In this document: piece after piece, positions 1-7,623 of the stretch
Position numbering within the stretch: the stretch's first letter is position 1
Layout: the number at the start of each line of letters is the position of its first letter
Assembly (NCBI RefSeq): GCF_900101025.1
Contig: NZ_FMUH01000005.1
Location: forward strand, 310,001 to 374,000
Direction: 5' to 3'
DNA length: 64,000 nucleotides
Source: Klenkia marina
Lineage (GTDB): Bacteria; Actinomycetota; Actinomycetes; Mycobacteriales; Geodermatophilaceae
Notes under the pieces: generated by a model
Databases searched by the model: none
Told to the model about the DNA's origin: nothing
The model's input: only the letters and a program-made list of their open reading frames with translations
Translations under genes and position numbers: made by a program

Positions 1-1294
1 GCTGACCCTCCTCGAGGTCGCGGAAGCCACCGCGGTCGGCGATGGCCGAGAAGTGCACGAACACGTCGGCGCTGCCGTCGTCGGGGGCGATGAAGCCGAA
101 GCCCTTCTCGCCGTGGAACCACTTCACGGTGCCGCCCTGCCCGCCCTCGATCGGCACCGGCACCGCCCGGGCCTCGCTGCGCGAGCGCTCTCGCGGGGTG
201 GACCGACCGGGGTCGCGCCGCGCCTCGCGGCGGGCCGGGTCGCGGCGCGGCGGCGGACCGGCGGAGTCCAGCGGCCGGACGACGTCGGCCTGCGGACCTC
301 GGTCGCCCGTGCTGGCGGCGAACTCGACGCGCTGGCCCTCCTCGAGGTCGCCGTAGCCGCCGTCGTCCTCGATCGCCGAGAAGTGCACGAACACGTCGCG
401 CGAGCCGTCGTCGGGCTCGACGAACCCGAAGCCCTTGTCGGCGTTGAAGAAGCGCACGGTGCCCTGCTGCAGACCCGAGCCGCGGCCACCGCCGGCACCG
501 CCCGGGAGCGGCTGCACGTGGGTGGCCTGCCAGCCCCGGTCGCCCTGGGTGGCCTCGAACTCGACCCGCTGGCCCTCGGCGAGGTCGCGGTAGCCGCCGT
601 CGTCGACGATCGCGGAGAAGTGCACGAAGACGTCGTCACCGCCGTCGTCGGGGGTGATGAACCCGAAGCCCTTGTCGCCGTTGAAGAACCGCACGGTGGC
701 CTGCGGCAGGCCGGAGCCGGCGTCGTACCCGCCGCCACCGCCACCGCCGCCTGCCAGCGGCTCGACGTGGGTGGCGGACAGGCCGCGCTCGCCCTCGGTG
801 GCCTCGAACAGCACCCGCTGGCCCTCGTCGAGGCTGCGGTAGCCGCCGTCGTCGACGATCGCGGAGAAGTGCACGAAGACGTCGTCGCCACCGGCGTCGG
901 GGGTGATGAACCCGAAGCCCTTGTCGCCGTTGAAGAACCGCACGGTGCCCTCGGCGCCGCCGCCGGACGAGCGCGGGGCCTCACGACGCGGCGCCTCGCG
1001 ACGGGGTGCGCGCTCCTCGCGCCGGGGCCCACGGTCGTCGCGCCGGACCTCCCGCGACTGCGAGCGGTCGACCTGCACCGGCGGACCGCCCAGCGGGCTC
1101 ACCCGGTCGGCCTGCAGGCCGCGCTGACCCGGGCTGGCCTCGTACTCGACGCGCGCGCCCTCGTCGAGGCTGCGGAACCCACCGGTGTCCTCGATGGCCG
1201 AGAAGTGCACGAAGACGTCCTCACCACCGTCGTCGGGCCCGATGAAACCGAACCCCTTCTCGGCGTTGAACCACTTCACGAACCCCTGCGGCAT
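1..1294 (-). CDS. Multi-domain cold-shock protein, at least five tandem CSDs (partial)
   Basis: At least 431 residues; the 3' end lies outside the window. It is built from tandem cold-shock domains, the OB fold that binds single-stranded RNA or DNA. Five copies lie at about residues 1-68, 116-180, 199-263, 278-342 and from 388 on. Each keeps an RNP1-type KGFGF core and an RNP2-type VFVHF core. Linkers are Arg/Pro-rich after domains 1 and 4 and Gly-rich after 2 and 3. The ATG was chosen because AGGAG lies 6 nt upstream and domain 1 starts at once. Ordinary bacterial Csp proteins are one domain of about 67-70 residues, so the architecture is unusual. An RNA-chaperone role is inferred from the fold only. 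Confidence 0.93.
   Translation of the reverse strand, partial: MPQGFVKWFNAEKGFGFIGPDDGGEDVFVHFSAIEDTGGFRSLDEGARVEYEASPGQRGLQADRVSPLGGPPVQVDRSQSREVRRDDRGPRREERAPRREAPRREAPRSSGGGAEGTVRFFNGDKGFGFITPDAGGDDVFVHFSAIVDDGGYRSLDEGQRVLFEATEGERGLSATHVEPLAGGGGGGGGYDAGSGLPQATVRFFNGDKGFGFITPDDGGDDVFVHFSAIVDDGGYRDLAEGQRVEFEATQGDRGWQATHVQPLPGGAGGGRGSGLQQGTVRFFNADKGFGFVEPDDGSRDVFVHFSAIEDDGGYGDLEEGQRVEFAASTGDRGPQADVVRPLDSAGPPPRRDPARREARRDPGRSTPRERSRSEARAVPVPIEGGQGGTVKWFHGEKGFGFIAPDDGSADVFVHFSAIADRGGFRDLEEGQ
587..698. repeat. Intragenic repeat unit A (CSD3)
   Basis: Pairs with 836-947. By eye the two 112-bp blocks differ at only three positions (offset 249 bp, 83 codons). Each encodes the first two thirds of a cold-shock domain. 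Confidence 0.9.
836..947. repeat. Intragenic repeat unit B (CSD2)
   Basis: Near-identical partner of 587-698 (109 of 112 bases match). It suggests recent domain duplication or gene conversion inside the poly-CSD gene. Confidence 0.9.
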
Positions 1295-1364
1295 GCCCTG
1301 CTCCTGCACTCGACTGCACTGCGAAACCTGTGTGTGTACCCGACCAGCGTCCCATCCGGCACGG

Positions 1365-2513
1365 TCACCCCTCCGCAGGGTGCACCGGCCGGGGTGCCAG
1401 CACCAGGCAGAGCGCCCCGATGGCGGCCAGCAACCAGAGGCTGATGAACCGGTAGACCACGACGGCCGGGACCGCCTGGGCGGCCGGGAGGCCCGCGGCG
1501 ACCAGGGCGGAGGCGACCGCCGCCTCGACCACCCCGATGCCCCCCGGCGTGAGCCGGGTGGAGGAGACCAGGGCGCCGGCGGCGAAGGCCAGCGCGGCTC
1601 CCCGCAGGGAGAGCTCGGCACCGACGGCGTGCACCGCGAACAGCAGGCACAGCGCGTCGAGCACCCAGTTCGCCAGCGCCAGCAGACCGGCCGCCACCGC
1701 GTTGCGCGCCCCCGGGCGGATCGACCCTAGCGAGGTGAGGGCGTCGTCGACGGCCGGGCCCACGACGGCCGGGCGCAGCACGCGGAACCAGCGCGACAGC
1801 GGCGCCAGCACGGTCATGAGCAGCTTGACGACGAGGTTCTTGGCCTCGGCGCTGCGGGTGACCGCGAGCAGCGTGAGCACGGGGACGACGGCGGCCACCG
1901 ACGCCAGCGACGCGACCACCGCGCCCACCGTGCTGCCCGTCGCCGCCGAGCTCACCGCCACGACCGCGGCCAGGGCCACCGTCGAGCAGACCCCCGACAC
2001 GGCGAGGGTCCAGCTCACCAGGACGGCGTTGTTGCCCAGGTCGCGCATGCGCCGGAAGCCGTAGGCCACGCTCGCCGCCGACCCCGCCAGCGGAAGGCCG
2101 ACGGCGATCGCGTTGCCGCCGTACACGGTGGCGGTGAGGCTGCCCTGCGGCGCGACCCCGCCGCCCGACCGCAGCAGCAGCTGCTGCTGCCACACCAGGC
2201 ACTGCATCGACAGCAGCTGGACGGCGACCGCCGCCAGCGCCCAGCGGGGGTCGGTGGACGCGATCGTGGCGAACCAGCCCAGGACCGACTGCCGGAACAC
2301 CACCACGGCCACCACGGCACCGACCGCGAGGAGCACGCCCAGCACCGGGCGCCACCAGCGGGCCACCGGACCGCGCCCGGACCCGGGACCGTCGTCCTGC
2401 CCGCTGTCGGGAGTGCCGGCCGGGAGACCCTCCGGGGCACCCTCGGCCGCCGGGCCACCCGGCCGTTCCAGGTCCGGGCCGCCCGGGTGCACCGGATCGG
2501 GGCCGTCGGTCAT
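1365..2513 (-). CDS. Lysylphosphatidylglycerol synthase-type transmembrane (flippase-like) protein
   Basis: 382-residue integral membrane protein of the LPG_synthase_TM type (PF03706 family), the membrane domain of MprF-like lipid flippases found alone in many actinobacteria. The first 50 residues are Gly/Pro/Asp-rich and probably cytoplasmic. About eight hydrophobic helices follow, with the family-type segment [13 protein letters not shown] near the C-terminus. No soluble synthase domain is present, so lipid aminoacylation is unlikely and lipid or polyprenyl translocation is the best guess. The ATG lacks a clear Shine-Dalgarno. The gene is divergent from rnj and runs toward the cold-shock gene. 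Confidence 0.75.
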   Translation of the reverse strand: MTDGPDPVHPGGPDLERPGGPAAEGAPEGLPAGTPDSGQDDGPGSGRGPVARWWRPVLGVLLAVGAVVAVVVFRQSVLGWFATIASTDPRWALAAVAVQLLSMQCLVWQQQLLLRSGGGVAPQGSLTATVYGGNAIAVGLPLAGSAASVAYGFRRMRDLGNNAVLVSWTLAVSGVCSTVALAAVVAVSSAATGSTVGAVVASLASVAAVVPVLTLLAVTRSAEAKNLVVKLLMTVLAPLSRWFRVLRPAVVGPAVDDALTSLGSIRPGARNAVAAGLLALANWVLDALCLLFAVHAVGAELSLRGAALAFAAGALVSSTRLTPGGIGVVEAAVASALVAAGLPAAQAVPAVVVYRFISLWLLAAIGALCLVLAPRPVHPAEG

Positions 2514-2714
2514 CACCGCAGACCGTAGCGACACCGCGCCCCCGCGGTCGGCCTGCTGACCCGTGGGGGTGAGAGGTGACCGGGCTGGTCGTCCCGTCGT
2601 CACCGGGAGATCATCCGCCGTCCACCACCCGCCCGCCCGGCGGACCCGCCGTCCACCCGACCGCGCACGCCGCCGCGCGCGGCAGCCGCGACCGGTCCTG
2701 TCGGTGGGGCCCCG

Positions 2715-2720
2715 TAGCGT
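2715..2720 (+). promoter_or_regulatory. -10 element of a leaderless promoter (rnj)
   Basis: TAGCGT lies 7 nt before the ATG at 2728 with no Shine-Dalgarno between, so transcription should begin at or next to the start codon. Confidence 0.6.
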
Positions 2721-2727
2721 GGGACCC

Positions 2728-4413
2728 ATGAGCCGCACGCACCCCGAGCTGAAGACCCCGCCGCCCCTCCCGGAGGGGGGCCTGCGGATCGTCGCGCTCG
2801 GCGGTCTCGGCGAGATCGGCCGCAACATGACCGTCTTCGAGCACGAGGGCAAGCTGCTGGTCGTCGACTGCGGCGTGCTGTTCCCCGAGGAGCACCAGCC
2901 CGGCGTCGACGTCATCCTCCCCGACTTCACGTCCATCCGTGACCGCATGGACGACATCGAGGCCATCGTCCTCACCCACGGCCACGAGGACCACATCGGC
3001 GGCGTGCCCTACCTGCTGCGCGAGCGGCGCGACATCCCGCTGGTGGGCTCCAAGCTCACCCTGGCCTTCATCTCGGCCAAGCTCGAGGAGCACCGGATCA
3101 AGCCGGTGCTGCGCGAGGTCGCCGAGGGCGACCGCGTGCCCTTCGGCCCCTTCGAGACCGAGTTCCTCGCGGTCAACCACTCGATCCCCGACGCGCTGGC
3201 CGTCGCCATCCGCACCGCGGCCGGCATCGTGCTGCACACCGGCGACTTCAAGATGGACCAGTTCCCCCTCGACCAGCGGATCACCGACCTGCGCGGCTTC
3301 GCCCGGTTGGGCGAGGAGGGCGTCGACCTCTTCCTCACCGACTCCACCAACGCCGAGGTCCCCGGCTTCACCCTCAGCGAGGGCGACCTGGTGCCGGCCA
3401 TCGAGACGGTGTTCCGCACCGCCCCGAAGCGGGTCATCGTCTCCAGCTTCGCCAGCCACGTGCACCGCATCCAGCAGGTGCTCAACGCCGCGCACGCGCA
3501 CGGCCGCAAGGTGGCCTTCGTGGGCCGCTCGATGGTGCGCAACATGGGCATCGCCCGCGAGCTGGGCTACCTCGACGTCCCCCAGGGCCTGGTCGTCGAC
3601 CTCAAGCAGATGGACAAGCTGCCCCCCGACCAGGTGTGCGTGATCTGCACCGGGTCGCAGGGCGAGCCGATGGCCGCCCTGTCGCGCATGGCCAACCGCG
3701 ACCACGTCATCCGCATCTCCGAGGGCGACACGGTCCTCATGGCCAGCTCGCTCATCCCGGGCAACGAGAACGCGATCTACCGCATCATCAACGAGCTCAC
3801 CCGCTGGGGCGCGAACGTCGTGCACAAGGGCAACGCCAAGGTGCACGTGTCCGGGCACGCCAGCGCCGGCGAGCTCGTCTACTGCTACAACATCGTCAAG
3901 CCGCGCAACGTCATGCCGGTGCACGGCGAGTGGCGGCACCTGAAGGCCAACGGCGAGCTGGCCATCAAGACCGGCGTGCACCCGCGCGGCGTCGTCCTCG
4001 CCGAGGACGGCAACGTCGTCGACCTGGTCAACGGCAAGGTCCGCATCACCGGCAAGGTCAGCGCCGGCAACGTCTACGTCGACGGGGCCACCGTGGGCGG
4101 TGCGACCGAGGCCTCGCTGAAGGACCGGCGCAACCTGGCCGAGGAGGGCGTCATCACGGTGGTCGCCATCGTCGACGCCGACACCGGCCTGCTGGCCGAG
4201 CCGCCGGACTTCCTGGCCCGCGGCTTCGTGCACGACGAGGGCACCTTCGACGGCGTGGTCCCGCTGATCGAGAAGGCGCTCGCCAAGGCGGCCGAGGAGG
4301 GCGTGGGCGGCGCGCTGCAGCTCGAGCAGCTCATCACCCGCGCGGTCGCGCAGTGGGCGCACCGCAACGGCCGCCGCAGCCCGATGATCATCCCCGTCGT
4401 CATCGACGCCTAG
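2728..4413 (+). CDS. rnj: Ribonuclease J
   Basis: 561 residues, full length for actinobacterial RNase J, the metallo-beta-lactamase/beta-CASP ribonuclease with 5'-3' exonuclease and endonuclease activity in mRNA decay and rRNA maturation. The zinc motif LTHGHEDHIGG is at about residue 80. Further family signatures are HTGDFKMD, the aspartate in LTDSTNAE and the beta-CASP segment HVSGHAS. The C-terminal domain follows and is complete. The ATG at 2728 is preceded by TAGCGT at 7 nt and no ribosome-binding site, which points to a leaderless message. Upstream in-frame codons are ignored because similarity starts near this Met. A hairpin follows the stop. Confidence 0.97.
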   Translation: MSRTHPELKTPPPLPEGGLRIVALGGLGEIGRNMTVFEHEGKLLVVDCGVLFPEEHQPGVDVILPDFTSIRDRMDDIEAIVLTHGHEDHIGGVPYLLRERRDIPLVGSKLTLAFISAKLEEHRIKPVLREVAEGDRVPFGPFETEFLAVNHSIPDALAVAIRTAAGIVLHTGDFKMDQFPLDQRITDLRGFARLGEEGVDLFLTDSTNAEVPGFTLSEGDLVPAIETVFRTAPKRVIVSSFASHVHRIQQVLNAAHAHGRKVAFVGRSMVRNMGIARELGYLDVPQGLVVDLKQMDKLPPDQVCVICTGSQGEPMAALSRMANRDHVIRISEGDTVLMASSLIPGNENAIYRIINELTRWGANVVHKGNAKVHVSGHASAGELVYCYNIVKPRNVMPVHGEWRHLKANGELAIKTGVHPRGVVLAEDGNVVDLVNGKVRITGKVSAGNVYVDGATVGGATEASLKDRRNLAEEGVITVVAIVDADTGLLAEPPDFLARGFVHDEGTFDGVVPLIEKALAKAAEEGVGGALQLEQLITRAVAQWAHRNGRRSPMIIPVVIDA

Positions 4414-4427
4414 CGACGTGCTGGAAC

Positions 4428-4484
4428 GGCCCCCTCGCAGGGGCCCACGGCGCGCGGAGCGCGTCGTGGGGGGCGAGGGGGTCC
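4428..4484. terminator. Bidirectional hairpin terminator
   Basis: Outer stem CCCCCTCGC/GCGAGGGGG (4430-4438 and 4473-4481) with a second inner stem, lying between the convergent ends of rnj and the small gene at 4486. Confidence 0.7.
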
Positions 4485-4485
4485 T

Positions 4486-4791
4486 TCAGGCTGCGCGGCC
4501 GTACCAGGAGTCGAGCAGCACCTGGCGCACGGCCACCGGCAGTGCGTTCCAGCGCAGCAGGGCGGCGCGCTCGGGCTGCTGGCTCGTGCGGGCCAGCCGG
4601 CCGAGCTCGCGGACGCGGTGCGCCGGTCGTGCCGTCGCCCCGCGTCCGCCGACGAGGCGGAGGGTGGCGATCGGCCCGGTCAGGGCCTGGCACAGGGAGT
4701 CGTACGCCGCCGTGATCGCGGCCTGGTGCGCGGGGTCGGACCAGTGCGGGCATCGCCCGGGGTGTCCGACGGAGGCTGCGTGAGCGCTCAT
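4486..4791 (-). CDS. Hypothetical small protein
   Basis: 101 residues, not recognised. The N-terminal part holds two His/Cys-containing turns (GHPGRCPHW and DPAH); the rest is helical and Arg/Leu-rich, ending SWYGRAA. No signal peptide or membrane helix is seen. The ATG at 4791 was chosen because upstream in-frame sequence overlaps the ECF promoter region on the other strand. It is divergent from the ECF sigma gene. Coding is supported by open frame and GC third-position bias only. Confidence 0.5.
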   Translation of the reverse strand: MSAHAASVGHPGRCPHWSDPAHQAAITAAYDSLCQALTGPIATLRLVGGRGATARPAHRVRELGRLARTSQQPERAALLRWNALPVAVRQVLLDSWYGRAA

Positions 4792-4869
4792 GCCTGATGT
4801 ATCGGTAGCGCACAGCCGGATCGTGACCACCTCGTGACCGGGGTCGGGCAGGGCGAGGCGAGCGCTCGA

Positions 4870-4897
4870 TGAACGTCGCGGCCTCGGCGCCCGTACA
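4870..4897 (+). promoter_or_regulatory. Predicted ECF-sigma promoter (autoregulation)
   Basis: TGAACG (4870-4875), a 16-nt spacer, then CGTACA (4892-4897, within CCGTACACCC). The same two boxes at the same spacing occur before the CHRD gene at 6170-6197. The -35 resembles the ECF-type GAAC core. Inferred to be read by the adjacent sigma factor. Confidence 0.65.
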
Positions 4898-4924
4898 CCC
4901 ACGGACACGACGGGAGGGTGCGGC

Positions 4925-5500
4925 ATGGTGGGACGGCTGACGGGGCGCTCCCCTCGGGCGCGCGCACCGGTGCCGGGGCCCGTCGAGGCCCTCGAGGCCT
5001 TCGAGGCCCGGGCCGCCTACGCAGCGCACGGCGCCGAGCTCTACCGGTTCGCCCTGCGCCAGCTGGGCGACGACGGCGCGGCCCAGGACGTCGTGCAGGA
5101 GGTGTTCCTCCGCGCCTGGCGGGCGGCGGACTCCTACGACCCCCAGCTGGCCGGGCTGCGCACCTGGTTGTTCGCCATCGCCCGCAACGTCGTGGTCGAC
5201 GAGGCCCGCCGGTTCGCCGTGCGCCCCTGGCAGCGTGCGCTGGACGGCGACGCGGGGCACGACGTCCCGGTCGACGTCGGGCTCGACGAGACGTTGGTCG
5301 ACGCCTGGGTGGTGGAGGAGGCGCTGGGCCGGTTGGGCACCGACCACCGCGTCGCCATCGTGCAGACGCACCTGCTGGGGCGGCCGCACGGGGAGGTCGC
5401 CGCCGAACTGGGCATCCCGGTGGGCACACTGCGCAGTCGGGTCTTCTACGGGCTCAAGGCGCTCCGGTTGGCGCTGGAGGAGATGGGGGTGGAGCCGTGA
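4925..5500 (+). CDS. ECF-family RNA polymerase sigma factor
   Basis: 191 residues with the two domains of group 4 sigma-70 factors. Sigma2 covers about residues 30-95 (core-binding and -10 segment VVQEVFLRAWRAADSY, then TWLFAIARNVVVDEAR). Sigma4 covers about 130-185 (HGEVAAELGIPVGTLRSRV helix-turn-helix). The ATG is preceded by GGGAGG at 6 nt. The stop overlaps the GTG of the downstream anti-sigma gene, so the pair is co-translated. The promoter at 4870-4897 matches the one before the CHRD gene, indicating autoregulation and a local regulon. The inducing signal is unknown. Confidence 0.92.
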   Translation: MVGRLTGRSPRARAPVPGPVEALEAFEARAAYAAHGAELYRFALRQLGDDGAAQDVVQEVFLRAWRAADSYDPQLAGLRTWLFAIARNVVVDEARRFAVRPWQRALDGDAGHDVPVDVGLDETLVDAWVVEEALGRLGTDHRVAIVQTHLLGRPHGEVAAELGIPVGTLRSRVFYGLKALRLALEEMGVEP

Positions 5501-6153
5501 GCACGCACCGCGACCTGCGCGAGCAGCTCGGCGTCTACGCACTCGGGCACGGCACACCCGCCGAGCGGACCGCCGTGCGCGCCCACCTCGACGGCTGCGC
5601 CTCCTGCCGCGCCGAGCTGGCCGACCTCGCGCCGCTGCGCGACCGGCTGGCCGCGGTCGACCCCGCCCGCGTCGACGACCTGCCGGGGCCACCGGCACAC
5701 CTCGGGGACCGTGTGCTGGCCGGCATCGCCGCCGAGCGGGCGACCGTCCCGGTACCGCTGCACCGACGCCGCTGGGCCGCGGCGGTCGCCGCGGCCGGGA
5801 TCGCCGCGGCCGGCTTCGGGGTCGGCTGGCTGGTCCGGCCGGTGCCCGAGCCCCCGCCCCTGGAACCGGTGGCGGTGCAGGTGGCGGTCCCGGAGGTCCA
5901 GGCCACCGCGGACGTCGTCCCGCACACCTGGGGCATGGAGGTGCAGCTGCACGGCGCGGGCTTCGCCGCCGGTGAGGTGTACCGGGCCCAGGTGACCGAG
6001 GACGACGGCCGGGTGGTGTCCGCCGGGGAGTTCATCGGCACCGGCCCGGCCGAGATGGTCTGCAACCTGAACAGCTCGGTGCTGCGGGCCGACGCGGCGT
6101 CCTTCGAGGTCCTGGACAGCTCCGGCGCGGTCGTGCTCACCTCGTCGCTCTGA
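5497..6153 (+). CDS. Transmembrane zinc-type anti-sigma factor
   Basis: 218 residues. The cytoplasmic N-terminus carries the H-x3-C-x2-C motif of zinc-binding anti-sigma domains (His30, Cys34, Cys37). One membrane helix follows at about residues 93-113, then an extracytoplasmic domain of about 100 residues whose fold I do not recognise. GTG start overlaps the sigma stop (GTGA), with GGAG just upstream. By family precedent it holds the ECF sigma factor inactive at the membrane and releases it on a signal sensed outside, perhaps by regulated proteolysis. The target inferred from promoter matching is the CHRD-sortase pair downstream. Confidence 0.85.
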   Translation: MSTHRDLREQLGVYALGHGTPAERTAVRAHLDGCASCRAELADLAPLRDRLAAVDPARVDDLPGPPAHLGDRVLAGIAAERATVPVPLHRRRWAAAVAAAGIAAAGFGVGWLVRPVPEPPPLEPVAVQVAVPEVQATADVVPHTWGMEVQLHGAGFAAGEVYRAQVTEDDGRVVSAGEFIGTGPAEMVCNLNSSVLRADAASFEVLDSSGAVVLTSSL

Positions 6154-6169
6154 GGACCGCGCGAGGCGG

Positions 6170-6197
6170 TGAACGCACCCGGGGTGGGCGCCGTACA
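6170..6197 (+). promoter_or_regulatory. Predicted ECF-sigma promoter of the CHRD-sortase pair
   Basis: TGAACG (6170-6175), 16-nt spacer, CGTACA (6192-6197). Boxes and spacing are identical to those before the sigma gene at 4870-4897; only the spacers differ. Confidence 0.65.
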
Positions 6198-6235
6198 CCC
6201 CGGGGACAGCGACCACCGAGCACTGGAGCCCGACG

Positions 6236-6961
6236 ATGTCCCGCACCCGCACCCGCACCGCCCTCCTGCGCACCGCCGTCGTCACCGGCGCCGCCGGAGC
6301 ACTGGCCCTGACCGCCGTGGGGCCCGCGGCAGCCGAGACCGAGGTCGCCGAGCCGGCCACCTTCACCAGCGCGTTCACCGCGATGGCCACCCCCGACACG
6401 GTGATCGACAACGACGGGGTGGCCACCCCGGGTGAGCCCGGTGCCAGCGGCACCTTCACCTACCGGATCAACTCCGACACCGAGGTGATCTGCTACGACA
6501 TCAGCCTCACCGGCGTCACCCCGCCCTACCAGTCGCCGGCGAAGACCGCGACGCACATCCACGAGGCGGCCGCCGGGCAGGCCGGGCCGCCCCGGATCGC
6601 GTTCCCGAACCCCGAGGACGACGGCACCGGTCGCCTCGTGAGCTCGGGGTGCCTGCAGGGCCCCTTCACCACCGGCGTGGCCCCGGACGGAACCGACACC
6701 GGTCAGGGCTTCACCCTCGACCAGATCGAGGCGAACCCGTCGGCGTTCTTCACCGACACCCACACGTCGGCCTACGCCGCCGGTGCGGTGCGCGGGCAGT
6801 TGACGGAGATCCCCGTCGGCGGTGTCGAGACCGGCGCCGGTGGCACGAGCGCAGCCGCCGACCAGGGGTCCACGGGGACCGTGGTCGCATCGGTCGGTGC
6901 CGCTGCCCTGCTGGCCGGCGGCGGCGCGGTCGCCCTGCGTCGTCGGGCGCAGCAGCAGTGA
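6236..6961 (+). CDS. Secreted CHRD-domain protein with C-terminal membrane anchor
   Basis: 241 residues. Sec signal peptide at residues 1-33 (cleavage after AAA), then a CHRD domain, the beta-rich fold named after chordin, to about residue 195. Family marks include THIHEAAAG and the terminal AGAVRGQL. A Gly/Ser/Ala linker leads to a hydrophobic helix at about 214-233 and a basic RRRAQQQ tail. No LPXTG-like sorting motif precedes the helix, so it may simply be membrane-anchored even though a sortase gene overlaps its stop. GGAG precedes the ATG. The ECF-type promoter at 6170-6197 places it in the sigma regulon. Function is unknown. Confidence 0.85.
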   Translation: MSRTRTRTALLRTAVVTGAAGALALTAVGPAAAETEVAEPATFTSAFTAMATPDTVIDNDGVATPGEPGASGTFTYRINSDTEVICYDISLTGVTPPYQSPAKTATHIHEAAAGQAGPPRIAFPNPEDDGTGRLVSSGCLQGPFTTGVAPDGTDTGQGFTLDQIEANPSAFFTDTHTSAYAAGAVRGQLTEIPVGGVETGAGGTSAAADQGSTGTVVASVGAAALLAGGGAVALRRRAQQQ

Positions 6962-7608
6962 CCTCCCGCGGGCTCCGTCCCCTCGTGCTGGCCGTCGGCG
7001 CCGTGCTGGCCCTCTCGGCCTGCGCGGGGGCGACGGAGCCCGCGGCCGCGCCCCCGCCGTCCTCCCCCGCTCCGTCCTCCCCCGCTCCGTCCTCCCCCGG
7101 CCCGTCCCCACCCGCTGCCCCATCCGCTGCGACCCCGCCCACGTCGTCCCTGGACCCCGCCGCCGTGCCCGAGCCGACCGCCGTCCGGATCCCGGCCCTC
7201 GGGGTGGACCAGGACCTGATCGGCCTCGGGGTCGCCACGGACGGCACGGCCGAGGTGCCCGAGGACTTCTCCGACGTCGCCTGGTTCGCCCCCGGCGGCC
7301 GGCCGGGCTCGCGCGGTCCGACGGTGCTGATGGGCCACGTCGACTCCACCGCCGGCCCCGCGGTGTTCTACGAGCTGCGCGACCTCACCCCCGGGGACAC
7401 CGTCGAGCTGACCACCGCCGACGGCTCGGTGGCGACCTACACCGTCACCGGGACCGAGCAGGTCGCCAAGGACACGTTCCCGACCGCCGCGGTGTTCGGC
7501 GCGACGACCGAGGACGTGCTGCGGTTGATCACCTGCACCGGCGCCTTCGACGCCGGTGCCCGCAGCTACACCGACAACCTGGTGGTGACCGCGGCCCGCA
7601 CGGGCTGA
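6958..7608 (+). CDS. Class F-type sortase, predicted lipoprotein
   Basis: 216 residues. The N-terminus is a lipoprotein signal with lipobox LSAC (Cys22). A Pro/Ser-rich linker with repeated PAPSS units runs to about residue 65, then the sortase domain. The catalytic triad is visible: His127 in LMGHVDS, Cys193 in ITCTG, Arg202 in GARSY. GTG start overlaps the CHRD stop (GTGA), so the two are translationally coupled. Sortases are transpeptidases or proteases at the outer membrane face; here the substrate is unknown because the neighbour lacks a recognisable sorting signal. Confidence 0.88.
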   Translation: MTSRGLRPLVLAVGAVLALSACAGATEPAAAPPPSSPAPSSPAPSSPGPSPPAAPSAATPPTSSLDPAAVPEPTAVRIPALGVDQDLIGLGVATDGTAEVPEDFSDVAWFAPGGRPGSRGPTVLMGHVDSTAGPAVFYELRDLTPGDTVELTTADGSVATYTVTGTEQVAKDTFPTAAVFGATTEDVLRLITCTGAFDAGARSYTDNLVVTAARTG

Positions 7609-7609
7609 G

Positions 7610-7615
7610 TAGGGT
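7610..7615 (+). promoter_or_regulatory. -10 element of a leaderless promoter (pdxY)
   Basis: TAGGGT ends 8 nt before the GTG at 7624; no Shine-Dalgarno is present. Confidence 0.6.
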
Positions 7616-7623
7616 CCCGGGCC

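Noticed and set aside
587-947. Direct repeats resembling a repeat array or CRISPR
   Set aside because: The unit is 112 bp, in frame, and encodes cold-shock domain sequence; no short uniform spacers.
53-1444. Long plus-strand open frame with internal repeats
   Set aside because: It is the antisense image of the poly-CSD gene; repeats follow from the tandem domains and the protein has no recognisable features.
2611-4362. 583-codon minus-strand open frame
   Set aside because: Antisense to rnj; composition (His/Val/Asp-rich) is typical of a shadow frame in very GC-rich DNA.
6840-6961. LPXTG sorting signal in the CHRD protein
   Set aside because: No LPxTG-like or other known sorting pentapeptide precedes the C-terminal helix.
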